Shown here piece by piece: positions 5,914 through 13,827 of a stretch of DNA of 16,587 bases (position 1 is the first letter of the stretch; each line of letters starts with the position of its first letter). Both the position numbers and the translations under genes were made by a program. This DNA comes from Streptosporangiaceae bacterium (GTDB lineage Bacteria > Actinomycetota > Actinomycetes > Streptosporangiales > Streptosporangiaceae), in the NCBI GenBank assembly GCA_030041195.1, contig JASHOI010000679.1, forward strand, positions 1 to 16,587, in the 5' to 3' direction. A model generated the notes under the pieces. That model made no database searches, was not told where the DNA came from, and saw only the letters and a program-made list of their open reading frames with translations.

Positions 5914-8900
5914 TCATCCCGCGCAGGCGGGGCCGAGCAGCTGCTTCAGGTCGGCGAGCAGCGACGGCGACGGCCGGACCCGCAGCTTGTCATCCAGCCG
6001 CACGATCTTGGTACGGGAGCCGGTCAGCAGCCTCAGGTGCACCTCGGTGGACCCTGGGTGGGTGCTCAGCACCTCCCGGAGCCGCTCGACCACCGGAGGC
6101 ACGCACCGCGCCTCCATGATCGACACCACAAAAGGGCCCTGGCCGTCGGCTGGCAGGTCGGGGGCGCTCACCTCCATCGCGACCAGCTTGGGCACGTCCT
6201 CGCGCCGGTCCAGCCGCCCCTTAACCAGCACGATCGCGTCGTCGATGACCAGCGACATGCACGCCTGGTACGTGGCCGGGAAGAACAGCACCTCGATCGC
6301 GCCCTCGAGGTCCTCAAGGGTGGCGGCCGCCCACGGGCTGCCCTGCTTGGTCACCTTGCGCTGCACCCCGGACAGGATCCCGCCGACCGTGACCACCTGC
6401 CCGTCGCCACGGTCCCCCGGGGCGTTGCGTACCGGCTCCTGCTCCGCGGATCCGATGAGCTGCGCGACCGAGCAGTCGGTGGCCGCGGCGAGCGCGTGCT
6501 CGAGGCCCAGCAACGGGTGATCGGAGACGTAGAGCCCCAGCATCTCCCGCTCGAACCCGAGCAGGGTCGGCTTCTCCCACTCCCCATCCGGCACCGGCAC
6601 GTCAAACGCGGCCGCGACCTCGGGATCCTCGCCGAACAGCGAGTCCTGGCCGATCGCCTCGTTCCGCTTGACGTCGATCACGGTGTCGATCGCCTGCTCG
6701 TGGATGAGCACCAGGCCCTTGCGCGGGTGGCCGAACGAGTCGAACGCGCCGGCCTTGATCAGGGACTCGATCACGCGCTTGTTGCAGACGTTCACCGGCA
6801 CCTTGCGCAGGAAGTCGGCGAAGCTGGTGAACGCGCCCTTGGACTTGCGCGCCGCGACGATCGACTCCACCACGGCGGTGCCCACGTTGCGCACCGCCGC
6901 CATGCCGAACCTGATGTCCGGGCCGACCGGGGTGAACATCGCCGTCGACGCGTTCACGTCCGGCGGCAGCACCTTGATCCCCATCCGGCGGCACTCGTTC
7001 AGGTACAGCGCGGACTTGTCCTTGTCGCCCGCGACGGAGGTGAGCAGCCCGGCCATGTACTCCGCCGGGAAGTTGGCCTTCAGGTAGGCGGTCCAGTAGG
7101 AGATCAGCCCGTAGCCGGCCGCGTGCGCCTTGTTGAACGCGTAGCCGGAGAACGGGACCATCACGTCCCAGATGGTCTTGATCGCGTCGTCGGAGTAGCC
7201 GTTGGCCTTCATGCCTGCCGCGAACGGCTCGTACTCCTTGTCCAGGATCTCCTTTTTCTTCTTGCCCATGGCCCGCCGCAGCAGGTCGGCCTTGCCGGGC
7301 GAGTACCCGGCCAGCCGCTGCGCGGCGAACATCACGTCCTCCTGGTAGACCATGAGGCCGTAGCTCTCGCCCAGGATGTCCTCGAGCGGGCCGGCCAGCT
7401 CCGGATGGATCGGCACGACGGGCGCCCGGCCGGTCTTGCGGTCGGCGTAGACCGGGGCGCTGGCCATCGGGCCCGGCCGGTACAGCGCGATCACCGCCGA
7501 GATGTCGCCGAACTTGTCGGTCCGCATGGCCCGCAGCAGCCCCCGCATCGGGCCGCCGTCGAGCTGGAACACGCCCAGGGTGTCGCCGCGGGCCAGCAGC
7601 TCGTAGGTCGGCTTGTCGTCCAGGCCGAGCGTCTCCAGGTCGACGTCGATGCCGCGGTTCTCCTTGATGCCGCGCACCGCGTCGTCGATCACGGTGAGGT
7701 TGCGCAGCCCGAGAAAGTCCATCTTCAGCAGGCCGATGTCCTCGCACGAGGGGTAGTCGAACTGCGTGATCACCGCGCCGTCGGCCTCGCGCTTCCAGAC
7801 CGGGATGTGGTCGAGCAGCGGCTCGCTGCTCATGATCACCCCCGCCGCGTGCACGCCCGCCTGGCGGATCAGCCCCTCGAGCCCGCGCGCGGCGTCGATG
7901 ACCTGCTTGACCTCGGCCTCGGCCTCGTACAGCGAGCGGATCTCGCTGGCCTCGCCGTACCGGGGATGGTCCGGCTCGAACACCCCCGACAGCGGCATCT
8001 CCTTGCCGAGGATCGGCGGCGGGAAGACCTTGGTGATCCGGTCGCCGAGCGCGTACGGGAAGCCGAGCACCCGGGAGGCGTCCTTGATCGCCGCCTTTGC
8101 CTTGATCGTGCCGTAGGTGATGATCTGGGCGACCCGGTCGTCGCCGTATCTCTCGGTGACGTACCGGATGACGTCGCCGCGTCGGCGCTCGTCGAAGTCC
8201 ACGTCAACGTCGGGCATGGACACGCGCTCGGGGTTCAGGAACCGCTCGAACACCAACCCGTGCGCTATCGGGTCCAGGTCGGTGATGCCGAGCGCGTAGG
8301 ACACGATCGAACCGCCCGCCGAGCCGCGGCACGGCCCGACCCGGATCCCGTTGCGCTTGGCCCACATGATGAAGTCGGCGACCACGAGGAAGTACGAGCA
8401 GAACCCCATGGTCTCGATGACGCCGATCTCGTACTCGGCCTGACTGCGGCGCTGCTCGTCGCAGGAGTCCGGGTAGCGGCGATCCATCCCACGCCAGACT
8501 TCCTTGCGGAACCAGCTCGACTCGGTCTCGCCCTCGGGCAGCGGGAACTTCGGCATCAGGTTCGACTTGGTGAACTCGACGTTCGCGCGCTCGGCGATCA
8601 GCAGCGTGTTGTCGCACCCGGCCTGCCAGCCCTCGTCCGCGCTCAGCCCGCGCATCTGCTGCGGGGTCTTCACGTAGTAGCCGCCGCCCTCGAGCCTGAA
8701 CCGGTTCGGGTCGGCGAGGTTCGTGCCCGTCTGCACGCAAAGCAGGGCCTCGTGGGCGGTTGCATCGTCCTCGCGCGCGTAGTGCAGGTCGTTGGTTGCC
8801 AGGAACGGCAGCGAGAGGTCCTTCGCGATCCGGCGCAGCTTCTCCCTGGACCGCAGCTCGATATCCAGGTCGTGGTGCATGAGCTCGACGAAGTAGTTGT

Positions 8901-9474
8901 CCGGACCGAAGATGTCCCGGTAGGCGGCCGCCGCCTCGATCGCCTGGCGGTCCTGGCCGAGCCGAAGCCTGGTCTGCACCTCGCCGCTGGGGCAGCCGGT
9001 GGTGGCGATGAGCCCCTTGGCGTACTGGGCCAGCAGCTCACGGTCCATCCGCGGCTTGCGGAAGTAACCCTCGAGCGACGACAGCGACGCCAGCCGGAAC
9101 AGGTTGTGCATACCCTCGGTGCTCTCGGCGAGCAGCGTCATGTGCGTGTAGGCGCCCGCGCCGGACACGTCGTCGTCCTTCTGCGCCGGGGTTCCCCAGC
9201 GGACCGGCTGCTTGTGGCCGCGGTGCTCCGGCGCGACGTACGCCTCGATGCCGATGATCGGCTTGATGCCGGCCGCGCGGGCCTTGGTCCAGAAGTCGTA
9301 GGCGCCGTAGACGTTGCCGTGGTCGGTGATGGCGATCGCCGACATGCCCCCGCGCTCGCACTCGGCGAACAGGTCCTTCAGCCGTGCCGCGCCGTCGAGC
9401 ATCGAGTACTCGGAGTGCACGTGCAGGTGAACGAAGCCGTCTTCGTGTGCCCTGCCCGCCGACGATGCCGTCAT
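5914..9474 (-). CDS. dnaE: DNA polymerase III alpha subunit (DnaE1)
   Basis: The 1186-residue catalytic subunit of the replicative polymerase. The N-terminal PHP domain shows HLHVHSEYS (16-24) and ITDHGN (49-54), metal-ligand motifs usually intact in proofreading-capable DnaE1 proteins. The polymerase palm carries RGSAGGS (383-389), then PDVDVDF (421-427) with two catalytic aspartates, and a third aspartate in KMDFLGLRN (near residue 586). Helix-hairpin-helix and OB-fold regions follow, the latter near VTVGGILSGVQRKVT, with a short C-terminal domain. Length is typical of actinobacterial DnaE1. The ATG at 9474 is chosen because AAGGAGG (9485-9491) precedes it by ten bases; the in-frame ATG at 9498 lies upstream of that site and has none. 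The gene is probably essential and constitutively expressed. Confidence 0.97.
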   Translation of the reverse strand: MTASSAGRAHEDGFVHLHVHSEYSMLDGAARLKDLFAECERGGMSAIAITDHGNVYGAYDFWTKARAAGIKPIIGIEAYVAPEHRGHKQPVRWGTPAQKDDDVSGAGAYTHMTLLAESTEGMHNLFRLASLSSLEGYFRKPRMDRELLAQYAKGLIATTGCPSGEVQTRLRLGQDRQAIEAAAAYRDIFGPDNYFVELMHHDLDIELRSREKLRRIAKDLSLPFLATNDLHYAREDDATAHEALLCVQTGTNLADPNRFRLEGGGYYVKTPQQMRGLSADEGWQAGCDNTLLIAERANVEFTKSNLMPKFPLPEGETESSWFRKEVWRGMDRRYPDSCDEQRRSQAEYEIGVIETMGFCSYFLVVADFIMWAKRNGIRVGPCRGSAGGSIVSYALGITDLDPIAHGLVFERFLNPERVSMPDVDVDFDERRRGDVIRYVTERYGDDRVAQIITYGTIKAKAAIKDASRVLGFPYALGDRITKVFPPPILGKEMPLSGVFEPDHPRYGEASEIRSLYEAEAEVKQVIDAARGLEGLIRQAGVHAAGVIMSSEPLLDHIPVWKREADGAVITQFDYPSCEDIGLLKMDFLGLRNLTVIDDAVRGIKENRGIDVDLETLGLDDKPTYELLARGDTLGVFQLDGGPMRGLLRAMRTDKFGDISAVIALYRPGPMASAPVYADRKTGRAPVVPIHPELAGPLEDILGESYGLMVYQEDVMFAAQRLAGYSPGKADLLRRAMGKKKKEILDKEYEPFAAGMKANGYSDDAIKTIWDVMVPFSGYAFNKAHAAGYGLISYWTAYLKANFPAEYMAGLLTSVAGDKDKSALYLNECRRMGIKVLPPDVNASTAMFTPVGPDIRFGMAAVRNVGTAVVESIVAARKSKGAFTSFADFLRKVPVNVCNKRVIESLIKAGAFDSFGHPRKGLVLIHEQAIDTVIDVKRNEAIGQDSLFGEDPEVAAAFDVPVPDGEWEKPTLLGFEREMLGLYVSDHPLLGLEHALAAATDCSVAQLIGSAEQEPVRNAPGDRGDGQVVTVGGILSGVQRKVTKQGSPWAAATLEDLEGAIEVLFFPATYQACMSLVIDDAIVLVKGRLDRREDVPKLVAMEVSAPDLPADGQGPFVVSIMEARCVPPVVERLREVLSTHPGSTEVHLRLLTGSRTKIVRLDDKLRVRPSPSLLADLKQLLGPACAG

Positions 9475-9687
9475 GAAAGTACTGCCTCCTTCGGGCATGC
9501 GTCAGGACGCCCAAGCAGGGCGCCAGCGAAGGGCCGGGGGAAGTGACCGCCACGCCGCACCAGCGGCAACGGCCGATCGGGCCGCCGCCGGCGCGCGCTC
9601 CGGTCCGGCTCTTCGAGCCTATCGCTCTCTTCGATGGCGCGCGTGCTACGGCGCGCCGTGTATGACGCCTCTGCCATGGCTCGCCAC
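9475..9687 (-). promoter_or_regulatory. dnaE upstream region
   Basis: The 213 bases between the regulator stop and the dnaE start hold the dnaE Shine-Dalgarno (9485-9491), a small CGCCC-TGCTT-GGGCG hairpin and a TAGGCT -10-like hexamer on the minus strand (near 9629). The frame from an ATG at 9677 stays open for 68 codons, and its TGA (9471-9473) overlaps the dnaE ATG. Its third-position GC (about 74% by hand count) is lower than real genes here, so it is treated as non-coding by default. Confidence 0.4.
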
Positions 9688-10233
9688 CTATGCCACCGAC
9701 GGATGCAGCATCAGCAGGACGGCGCTGGCCCGGCCGCCGAGGCCGCGGTACAGATGCGGGCTCGCCGCGCCGAAATGCACCGAATCTCCCTGGGCCAGGT
9801 CCACCGGCGCGTCGCTCGGCCCGGTGCGGATCGCGCCGCCGGTCACGATCAGGCACTCCGCCACGCCGGGGAGATGCGGCTGCGAGGCCTGGCCGGCGGC
9901 GTCCACCTCGATCGCGAAGACCTCGACGGTCCCGCGCAGCGCGATCCGGTGCAGCAGCCGCGCGTGCACCGCGTCGCCGTCGGCCCTGGGCCCTTCGTCC
10001 GCCCGGACCACGGCGACCGGCGGGGCGGGCGGCTCCAGCAGTTCGCCGAGCGACACGCCGAGCGCGGTGGCCAGCGCCCACAGCGTGCTCAGCGTCGGGT
10101 TCCCCTCGCCCTGCTCGAGGCCGTGCAGGGTGGTCTTGCTGACGTCCGCGGCGGCCGCCAGGTCGGCCAGGGACAGCCCCGCCGCCGTCCTCAGCCGCCG
10201 GATGTTGCGCCCGGCCGCTTGCGCGCTCTCCAT
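9688..10233 (-). CDS. XRE-family regulator with C-terminal cupin domain
   Basis: A 181-residue DNA-binding regulator. Residues 8-66 form a lambda-repressor-type helix-turn-helix (GLSLADLAAAADVSKTTLHG at 19-38, followed by LEQGEGNPTLSTLW). Residues 103-178 form a cupin barrel (LPGVAECLIVTGG and LAQGDSVHFGA) that in this family senses a small ligand. I choose the ATG at 10233 because TATGAT (10241-10246 on this strand) ends seven bases before it, the geometry of a leaderless mRNA; ATGs at 10242 and 10245 fall inside that -10. The divergent aminotransferase gene, 80 bases away, is the obvious target, with autoregulation likely. Relatives often control amino-acid or polyamine metabolism, but the ligand here is unknown. 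Confidence 0.88.
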   Translation of the reverse strand: MESAQAAGRNIRRLRTAAGLSLADLAAAADVSKTTLHGLEQGEGNPTLSTLWALATALGVSLGELLEPPAPPVAVVRADEGPRADGDAVHARLLHRIALRGTVEVFAIEVDAAGQASQPHLPGVAECLIVTGGAIRTGPSDAPVDLAQGDSVHFGAASPHLYRGLGGRASAVLLMLHPSVA

Positions 10234-10240
10234 TCGTACC

Positions 10241-10267
10241 ATCATAGTGATATGCAAGTATCGCTTG
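10241..10267. promoter_or_regulatory. Regulator promoter with overlapping inverted repeats (operator candidate)
   Basis: The minus-strand -10 TATGAT (10241-10246) lies within ATCA-TAG-TGAT (10241-10251), and CAAG-TATCG-CTTG (10255-10267) sits just upstream of it. Both inverted repeats fall where a bound XRE dimer would block the leaderless regulator promoter and could also affect the divergent aminotransferase. No strong -35 is seen (TTCAAG at 17 bases). Confidence 0.45.
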
Positions 10268-10313
10268 AACGTTACGCCAGGGTGGATTGTGGTCAGCGGA
10301 GGGTGGTCGGCGG

Positions 10314-11480
10314 ATGACGGTCTCACGGCTCCGCGATATTCCGGGCATCGGCGTGGACGTGATCGGTGACGCCGCCGACGCCGCGGCCGACCCGGACATC
10401 CTGCGGCTGGAGAACCTGGACACCGACCTGCGGCCGCCGTCGGTGGCCGTGGAGCTGACCCGCGCGGCCGCCGGCGACGACGCGGCCAACAGTTACCTGC
10501 CGTTCCAGGGGCACCGGGCGCTGCGCGAGGCGGCCGCGGCTCACGTGGGCCGGCTGGCCGGCCGCCGGTACGACCCGGGCGACGAGTGCGTGATCGTGGC
10601 GGGCGGCCTGAACGGCATTCTCAACGCCTTGCTGGCTACCGTCGAGCCCGGCCAGGAGGTAGTGCTCACCGATCCGGTCTACGCCGGCCTCGTCAACCGG
10701 GTGCGGCTGGCCGGCGGCGTTCCCCGCTTCGTGCCCGCCGCTGCGGTGCCGGGGGACGGGGGCTGGTCGGTGGACCCCGAGCGGCTGGCCGCCGCCGTCG
10801 GCCCGGCGACGGCCGCCGTGCTGATGATGGGGCCGTCGATGCCAACCGGCCTGGTCCTCGGCGACAGCCACTGGTCCGCGCTGGCCGCCGCGCTCGAACG
10901 CCACCCGGCCTGGCTCATCTACGACGCGGCCATGGAGCGGATCCGGTTCGACGGGCGCCCGCCGAGCCACCCGGCCGCGCACCCGGGCCTGGCCGGCCGC
11001 ACGATCACGGTCGGTTCCGCGTCCAAGGAGCTGCGCATGATCGGCTGGCGGGTCGGCTGGGTGGTCGGCCCGGCGGCGGTGCTCGCCGACATCAACCTGG
11101 TCGGCCTGACCAACGTGGTCTGCCAGGTGGGGATCGCGCAGGCCGCGGTCGCAGCGGCGCTCGCCGATCCCGGCGCCGACGCCGACGTGGCGGCCGCGAC
11201 CGCGACCTGGCAGCAACGATCCGCGGTCGTCCTGGACCAGCTGGCCGGCTACCCGGTGATCCGCCCGCACGGCGGCTGGTCGCTGCTGATCGGCACCGGG
11301 CCGCTCGGGCTCACCCCGGCGGAGGTGTCCCGGCTGCTGTTCGACCGGGGCAAGGTGGCCGCCACCCCGATGGACGGCTGGGGCCCCAGCGGCGCGGACT
11401 ACCTGCGGCTGGTGTTCGCGAACGAGCCCGCCGGGCGCCTGGCCGACCTCGGCGACCGCTTCCGCCGCGCGCTCGGCTAG
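10314..11480 (+). CDS. PLP-dependent aminotransferase, class I/II (aspartate aminotransferase fold)
   Basis: A 388-residue fold-type I PLP enzyme. The substrate-gate region YLPFQGH (61-67) resembles the Y-xx-xxG of aspartate aminotransferases. DPVYAG (120-125) stacks on PLP, IYDAAMERI (202-210) supplies the Asp-x-Ala/Tyr pair contacting the pyridine ring, GSASKELRM (234-242) carries the PLP Schiff-base Lys238, and GWRVGW (244-249) supplies the phosphate-binding Arg246. The normally conserved NPTG reads MPTG (176-179), a conservative oddity. A C-terminal YLRLVFAN supplies the substrate-carboxylate Arg. Start: ATG at 10314 with GGAGGG (10298-10303) ten bases upstream. The gene diverges from the XRE-cupin regulator, its likely controller, and converges on the peptidase. 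The amino donor and product cannot be inferred. Confidence 0.9.
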   Translation: MTVSRLRDIPGIGVDVIGDAADAAADPDILRLENLDTDLRPPSVAVELTRAAAGDDAANSYLPFQGHRALREAAAAHVGRLAGRRYDPGDECVIVAGGLNGILNALLATVEPGQEVVLTDPVYAGLVNRVRLAGGVPRFVPAAAVPGDGGWSVDPERLAAAVGPATAAVLMMGPSMPTGLVLGDSHWSALAAALERHPAWLIYDAAMERIRFDGRPPSHPAAHPGLAGRTITVGSASKELRMIGWRVGWVVGPAAVLADINLVGLTNVVCQVGIAQAAVAAALADPGADADVAAATATWQQRSAVVLDQLAGYPVIRPHGGWSLLIGTGPLGLTPAEVSRLLFDRGKVAATPMDGWGPSGADYLRLVFANEPAGRLADLGDRFRRALG

Positions 11481-11492
11481 CCCGGGTCAGTC

Positions 11493-11534
11493 GATGTACC
11501 AGCCGACACGTTAGATGCGGCCTTTTGGTACATC
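11493..11534. terminator. Perfect inverted repeat across a convergent junction
   Basis: GATGTACCA (11493-11501) and TGGTACATC (11526-11534) are perfect nine-base arms, with inner GCCG/CGGC (11502-11505 and 11518-11521) extending the stem across a four-base bulge. The right arm encodes the last residues of the peptidase, whose TAA (11511-11513) sits in the loop; the left arm begins 12 bases after the aminotransferase stop. It is likely a bidirectional terminator. Confidence 0.5.
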
Positions 11535-13643
11535 CATGGCTGCTGGCGGCCGACCGAGCGCGCCGTCGAGGAACGTGAGCCGGTCAGCGGCCTCGGCGAG
11601 GGCCTTGGCGGTCGGCTTCGCCGCGGAGCTGTGCCCGGCCGAGGTCTCCACCCGGAGCAGGATCGGCGCGTCGCCGCGCTGCGCCGCCTGCAGCGCGGCG
11701 GCGAACTTGTACGAGTGCGCGGGCACCACGCGGTCGTCGTGATCTCCGGCCGTGAGCAGCGTCGGAGGGTAAACCGCGGGGCGCACATTGTGCAGCGGCG
11801 AGTACCCGCGCAGCCACCGGTATTCCTCCGCGTCGTCCGGGTTCCCGTATTCGCTCCGCCATATCCAGCCGACCGTGAACCGGTCGAAGCGGAGCATGTC
11901 GAACACCCCCGCGTCCGCGATCGCCGCGCCGAACAGCTCCGGGTGCTGGGTCAGGCAGGCGCCCACCAGCAGGCCGCCGTTGGAGCCGCCGTTGATCGCG
12001 ATGCGGGCCGCCTTCGACCAGCCCGAGCCGGCCAGCCAGCGAGCGCAGGCGCAGAAGTCGTCGAAGGTGTTCTGCTTGGCGCCGCGCCTGCCCCCGTCGT
12101 GCCAGGCCCGGCCGTACTCGCCGCCGCCGCGCAGGCAGGCGACGGCGAGCATACCGCCGCGTTCCAGCCAGACCGCCCAGGTGGGCGAGAACGAGGGGGT
12201 GGTGCAGACCCCGACGCCCCCGTACCCGTACAGCAGCACCGGAACGTCGCCGCTGCGGGCCAGGTCGCGCCGGCGGGTGAGGAACATCGGCAGCACGGTC
12301 CCGTCGGCCGAGGTGACGCCGACGCGCTCGGTGACGAACTCGCGCTGGTCCAGCGCGCCGTCCGGCGCGTGCACCAGGGTGGTCTCGCCGGAGCCCAGAT
12401 CATGCCGGTACAGAGCGGCCGGCGCGGTGAACGACACCACCTCGAAGTGGACGATGTCGCTGCCCGGCCTCCCCTCGATCTGCTCATGCTGGAGCTGATT
12501 GCCGCCAAGGGTGCTCATCGCCGGCACCGGGATGTCGCGCACGAACCTGCCGTCGAGCTCGAACACCCGCAGCAGCGAGCAGCCTTCGCGCAGGTAGTGG
12601 CAGACGAGCCGGCCGCCGAAGAAATGGGCCTCGAGCAGCGTGTCGCCGGCCTCGGGCAGCACCTCGCGCCGGTGCGCCCGGCCGGGATGCTCGATGTCGA
12701 CGGCGACGACCCGGCGCCGGTCCGCGCCGTCGTCAGTGAGCACGTAGAACGTGGTGCCCCGGCTGGCGATCACCTCGGCCAGGTCGCCGGTGTCCGGCAC
12801 CAGGACCCGCCAGCCCGCCTCCGGGCGGTCAAGGTCGAGGACCTGCAGTTCGGCCCCGGGGCCGATGCCGCGGCTGAGGGACACGGTCAGGTAGCGGCCA
12901 CCGGGGGTCACCGCGATGTCCGGAAAAATGGCCGCGCCGGCCGGGGCGAAGACCAGCTCGTCGTCACGCTGCGCGGTGCCGGCGCGGTGGAAGAAGACCC
13001 GCTTCCCGGCGTTCGCGTCCTGGTATTCGCCGCCGGGCCGCGGCGGCTCCCACGCGGCGTAATAGAAGCCCGAGCCGTCCCGCACCCACTCGGCGTCTGT
13101 GGACTTGGACCACTCGAGAACATCGGCATGGTCCGCGCCGGACGCCACGTCCCGCACGTGCCAGGTCAGCCAGTCAGACCCGGACACGGACGTGGCGTAG
13201 GCCACCCTGGAGCCGTCCGGGCTGACGCTGATCGCGCCCAGCGCGACCGTGCCCTCGTCGCTGAGGACGTTGGGGTCGATGAGCACGCAGCCCTCGTCCT
13301 GCGGCGCGTCCATCACGTAGAGGACCGGCTGGGCCTGCAGGCCCGAGTTGCGGGTCTGGAACCAGCGCCCGCCGCGCTCGAACGGGACCCCGAACCTGGC
13401 GTAATTCCATCGCTCGCCGAGCCGGGAGCGGATCGCCGCCCTGGTCGGCACCGCGGCCAGCCACGCCTGGGTGAGCTCGTTCTGCGAGATGACCCAGGCC
13501 GTCGTATCGGGGTCGGCGCCGCGTTCCAGCCACCGGTATGGGTCGGGAACGGCCTCGCCATGGTAATGGCCGACGTCCTCGCCACGGCGCGCCACAGCGA
13601 ATTTACTGCGATTAACAACGGGCGGTTTCAATGATTCTGGCAT
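11511..13643 (-). CDS. Prolyl oligopeptidase (S9A serine peptidase)
   Basis: A 710-residue peptidase that cleaves short peptides after proline (EC 3.4.21.26). No signal peptide is seen, so it is probably cytosolic. The N-terminal signature HYHGEAVPDPYRWLE is typical of the family. A beta-propeller of about 350 residues gates the site, and the alpha/beta-hydrolase domain follows: LLYGYGGVG, GGSNGG with nucleophile Ser554, DHDDRV with Asp637, and SAGHS with His671 (numbering from the chosen start). Ser554 matches the numbering of the well-studied pig enzyme. The start is uncertain. ATG 13643 has only a weak Shine-Dalgarno; ATG 13667 and GTG 13595 are alternatives. The FAVARR stretch aligning with the usual YPPARR argues for a start upstream of 13595. 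The 5' end lies in an AT-rich control island. Confidence 0.88.
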   Translation of the reverse strand: MPESLKPPVVNRSKFAVARRGEDVGHYHGEAVPDPYRWLERGADPDTTAWVISQNELTQAWLAAVPTRAAIRSRLGERWNYARFGVPFERGGRWFQTRNSGLQAQPVLYVMDAPQDEGCVLIDPNVLSDEGTVALGAISVSPDGSRVAYATSVSGSDWLTWHVRDVASGADHADVLEWSKSTDAEWVRDGSGFYYAAWEPPRPGGEYQDANAGKRVFFHRAGTAQRDDELVFAPAGAAIFPDIAVTPGGRYLTVSLSRGIGPGAELQVLDLDRPEAGWRVLVPDTGDLAEVIASRGTTFYVLTDDGADRRRVVAVDIEHPGRAHRREVLPEAGDTLLEAHFFGGRLVCHYLREGCSLLRVFELDGRFVRDIPVPAMSTLGGNQLQHEQIEGRPGSDIVHFEVVSFTAPAALYRHDLGSGETTLVHAPDGALDQREFVTERVGVTSADGTVLPMFLTRRRDLARSGDVPVLLYGYGGVGVCTTPSFSPTWAVWLERGGMLAVACLRGGGEYGRAWHDGGRRGAKQNTFDDFCACARWLAGSGWSKAARIAINGGSNGGLLVGACLTQHPELFGAAIADAGVFDMLRFDRFTVGWIWRSEYGNPDDAEEYRWLRGYSPLHNVRPAVYPPTLLTAGDHDDRVVPAHSYKFAAALQAAQRGDAPILLRVETSAGHSSAAKPTAKALAEAADRLTFLDGALGRPPAAMDVPKGRI

Positions 13644-13741
13644 GCATCTCACGATGCCAGAATGCATTCTATTAGTGCAACTCGAAATGATTCTGACCAC
13701 CCTTGGCTCATTATTTACTGCGAATATTTACCGCAGTAAAT
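13601..13741. repeat. Three copies of ATTTACTGCG, two as an inverted repeat
   Basis: ATTTACTGCG occurs at 13601-13610 and 13713-13722, and inverted as CGCAGTAAAT at 13732-13741. The last two form a perfect inverted repeat with ten-base arms around a nine-base AT-rich spacer, in the style of a recombinase core site or a dimer operator. The right arm falls about where the -35 of the recombinase-like gene would be. The first copy lies within or just before the peptidase start. Confidence 0.65.
13634..13670. repeat. Ten-base inverted repeat plus a 12-base palindrome
   Basis: ATTCTGGCAT (13634-13643) and ATGCCAGAAT (13654-13663) are perfect arms around a ten-base spacer. The right arm runs into a perfect palindrome AGAATGCATTCT (13659-13670). 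ATGATTCTG occurs at 13631-13639 and again at 13687-13695. This cluster covers the likely peptidase start and leader, as expected for an operator or a leader hairpin. Confidence 0.6.
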
Positions 13742-13759
13742 GTGGACGGCGGCGCGCGT

Positions 13760-13765
13760 TATGCT
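13760..13765 (+). promoter_or_regulatory. Candidate -10 for the recombinase-like gene
   Basis: TATGCT fits TANNNT. The -35 window (about 13736-13742) overlaps the right arm of the inverted repeat 13713-13741 and has no TTGAC-like hexamer. The leader would be about 55 bases. Confidence 0.4.
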
Positions 13766-13827
13766 GAAAGCGCTCGTGGACAGCGCCGGCCGCGCCAGCC
13801 GCGCGGGAGCCCGAACGGAGGCATGCC

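Noticed and set aside
5875..9546. A very long open frame on the plus strand across dnaE
   Set aside because: It is the antisense shadow of a GC-rich gene: Arg/Asp/His/Val-rich repeats, no domain, no ribosome site. dnaE on the minus strand explains every base.
11631..13634. A 667-codon plus-strand frame across the peptidase
   Set aside because: It is an antisense shadow with low-complexity composition. The minus strand has the full prolyl oligopeptidase motifs.
13659..13670. AGAATGCATTCT read as a heat-shock-type element
   Set aside because: The nGAAnnTTCn likeness is to eukaryotic heat-shock elements, which do not apply to a bacterium. Kept only as a palindrome.
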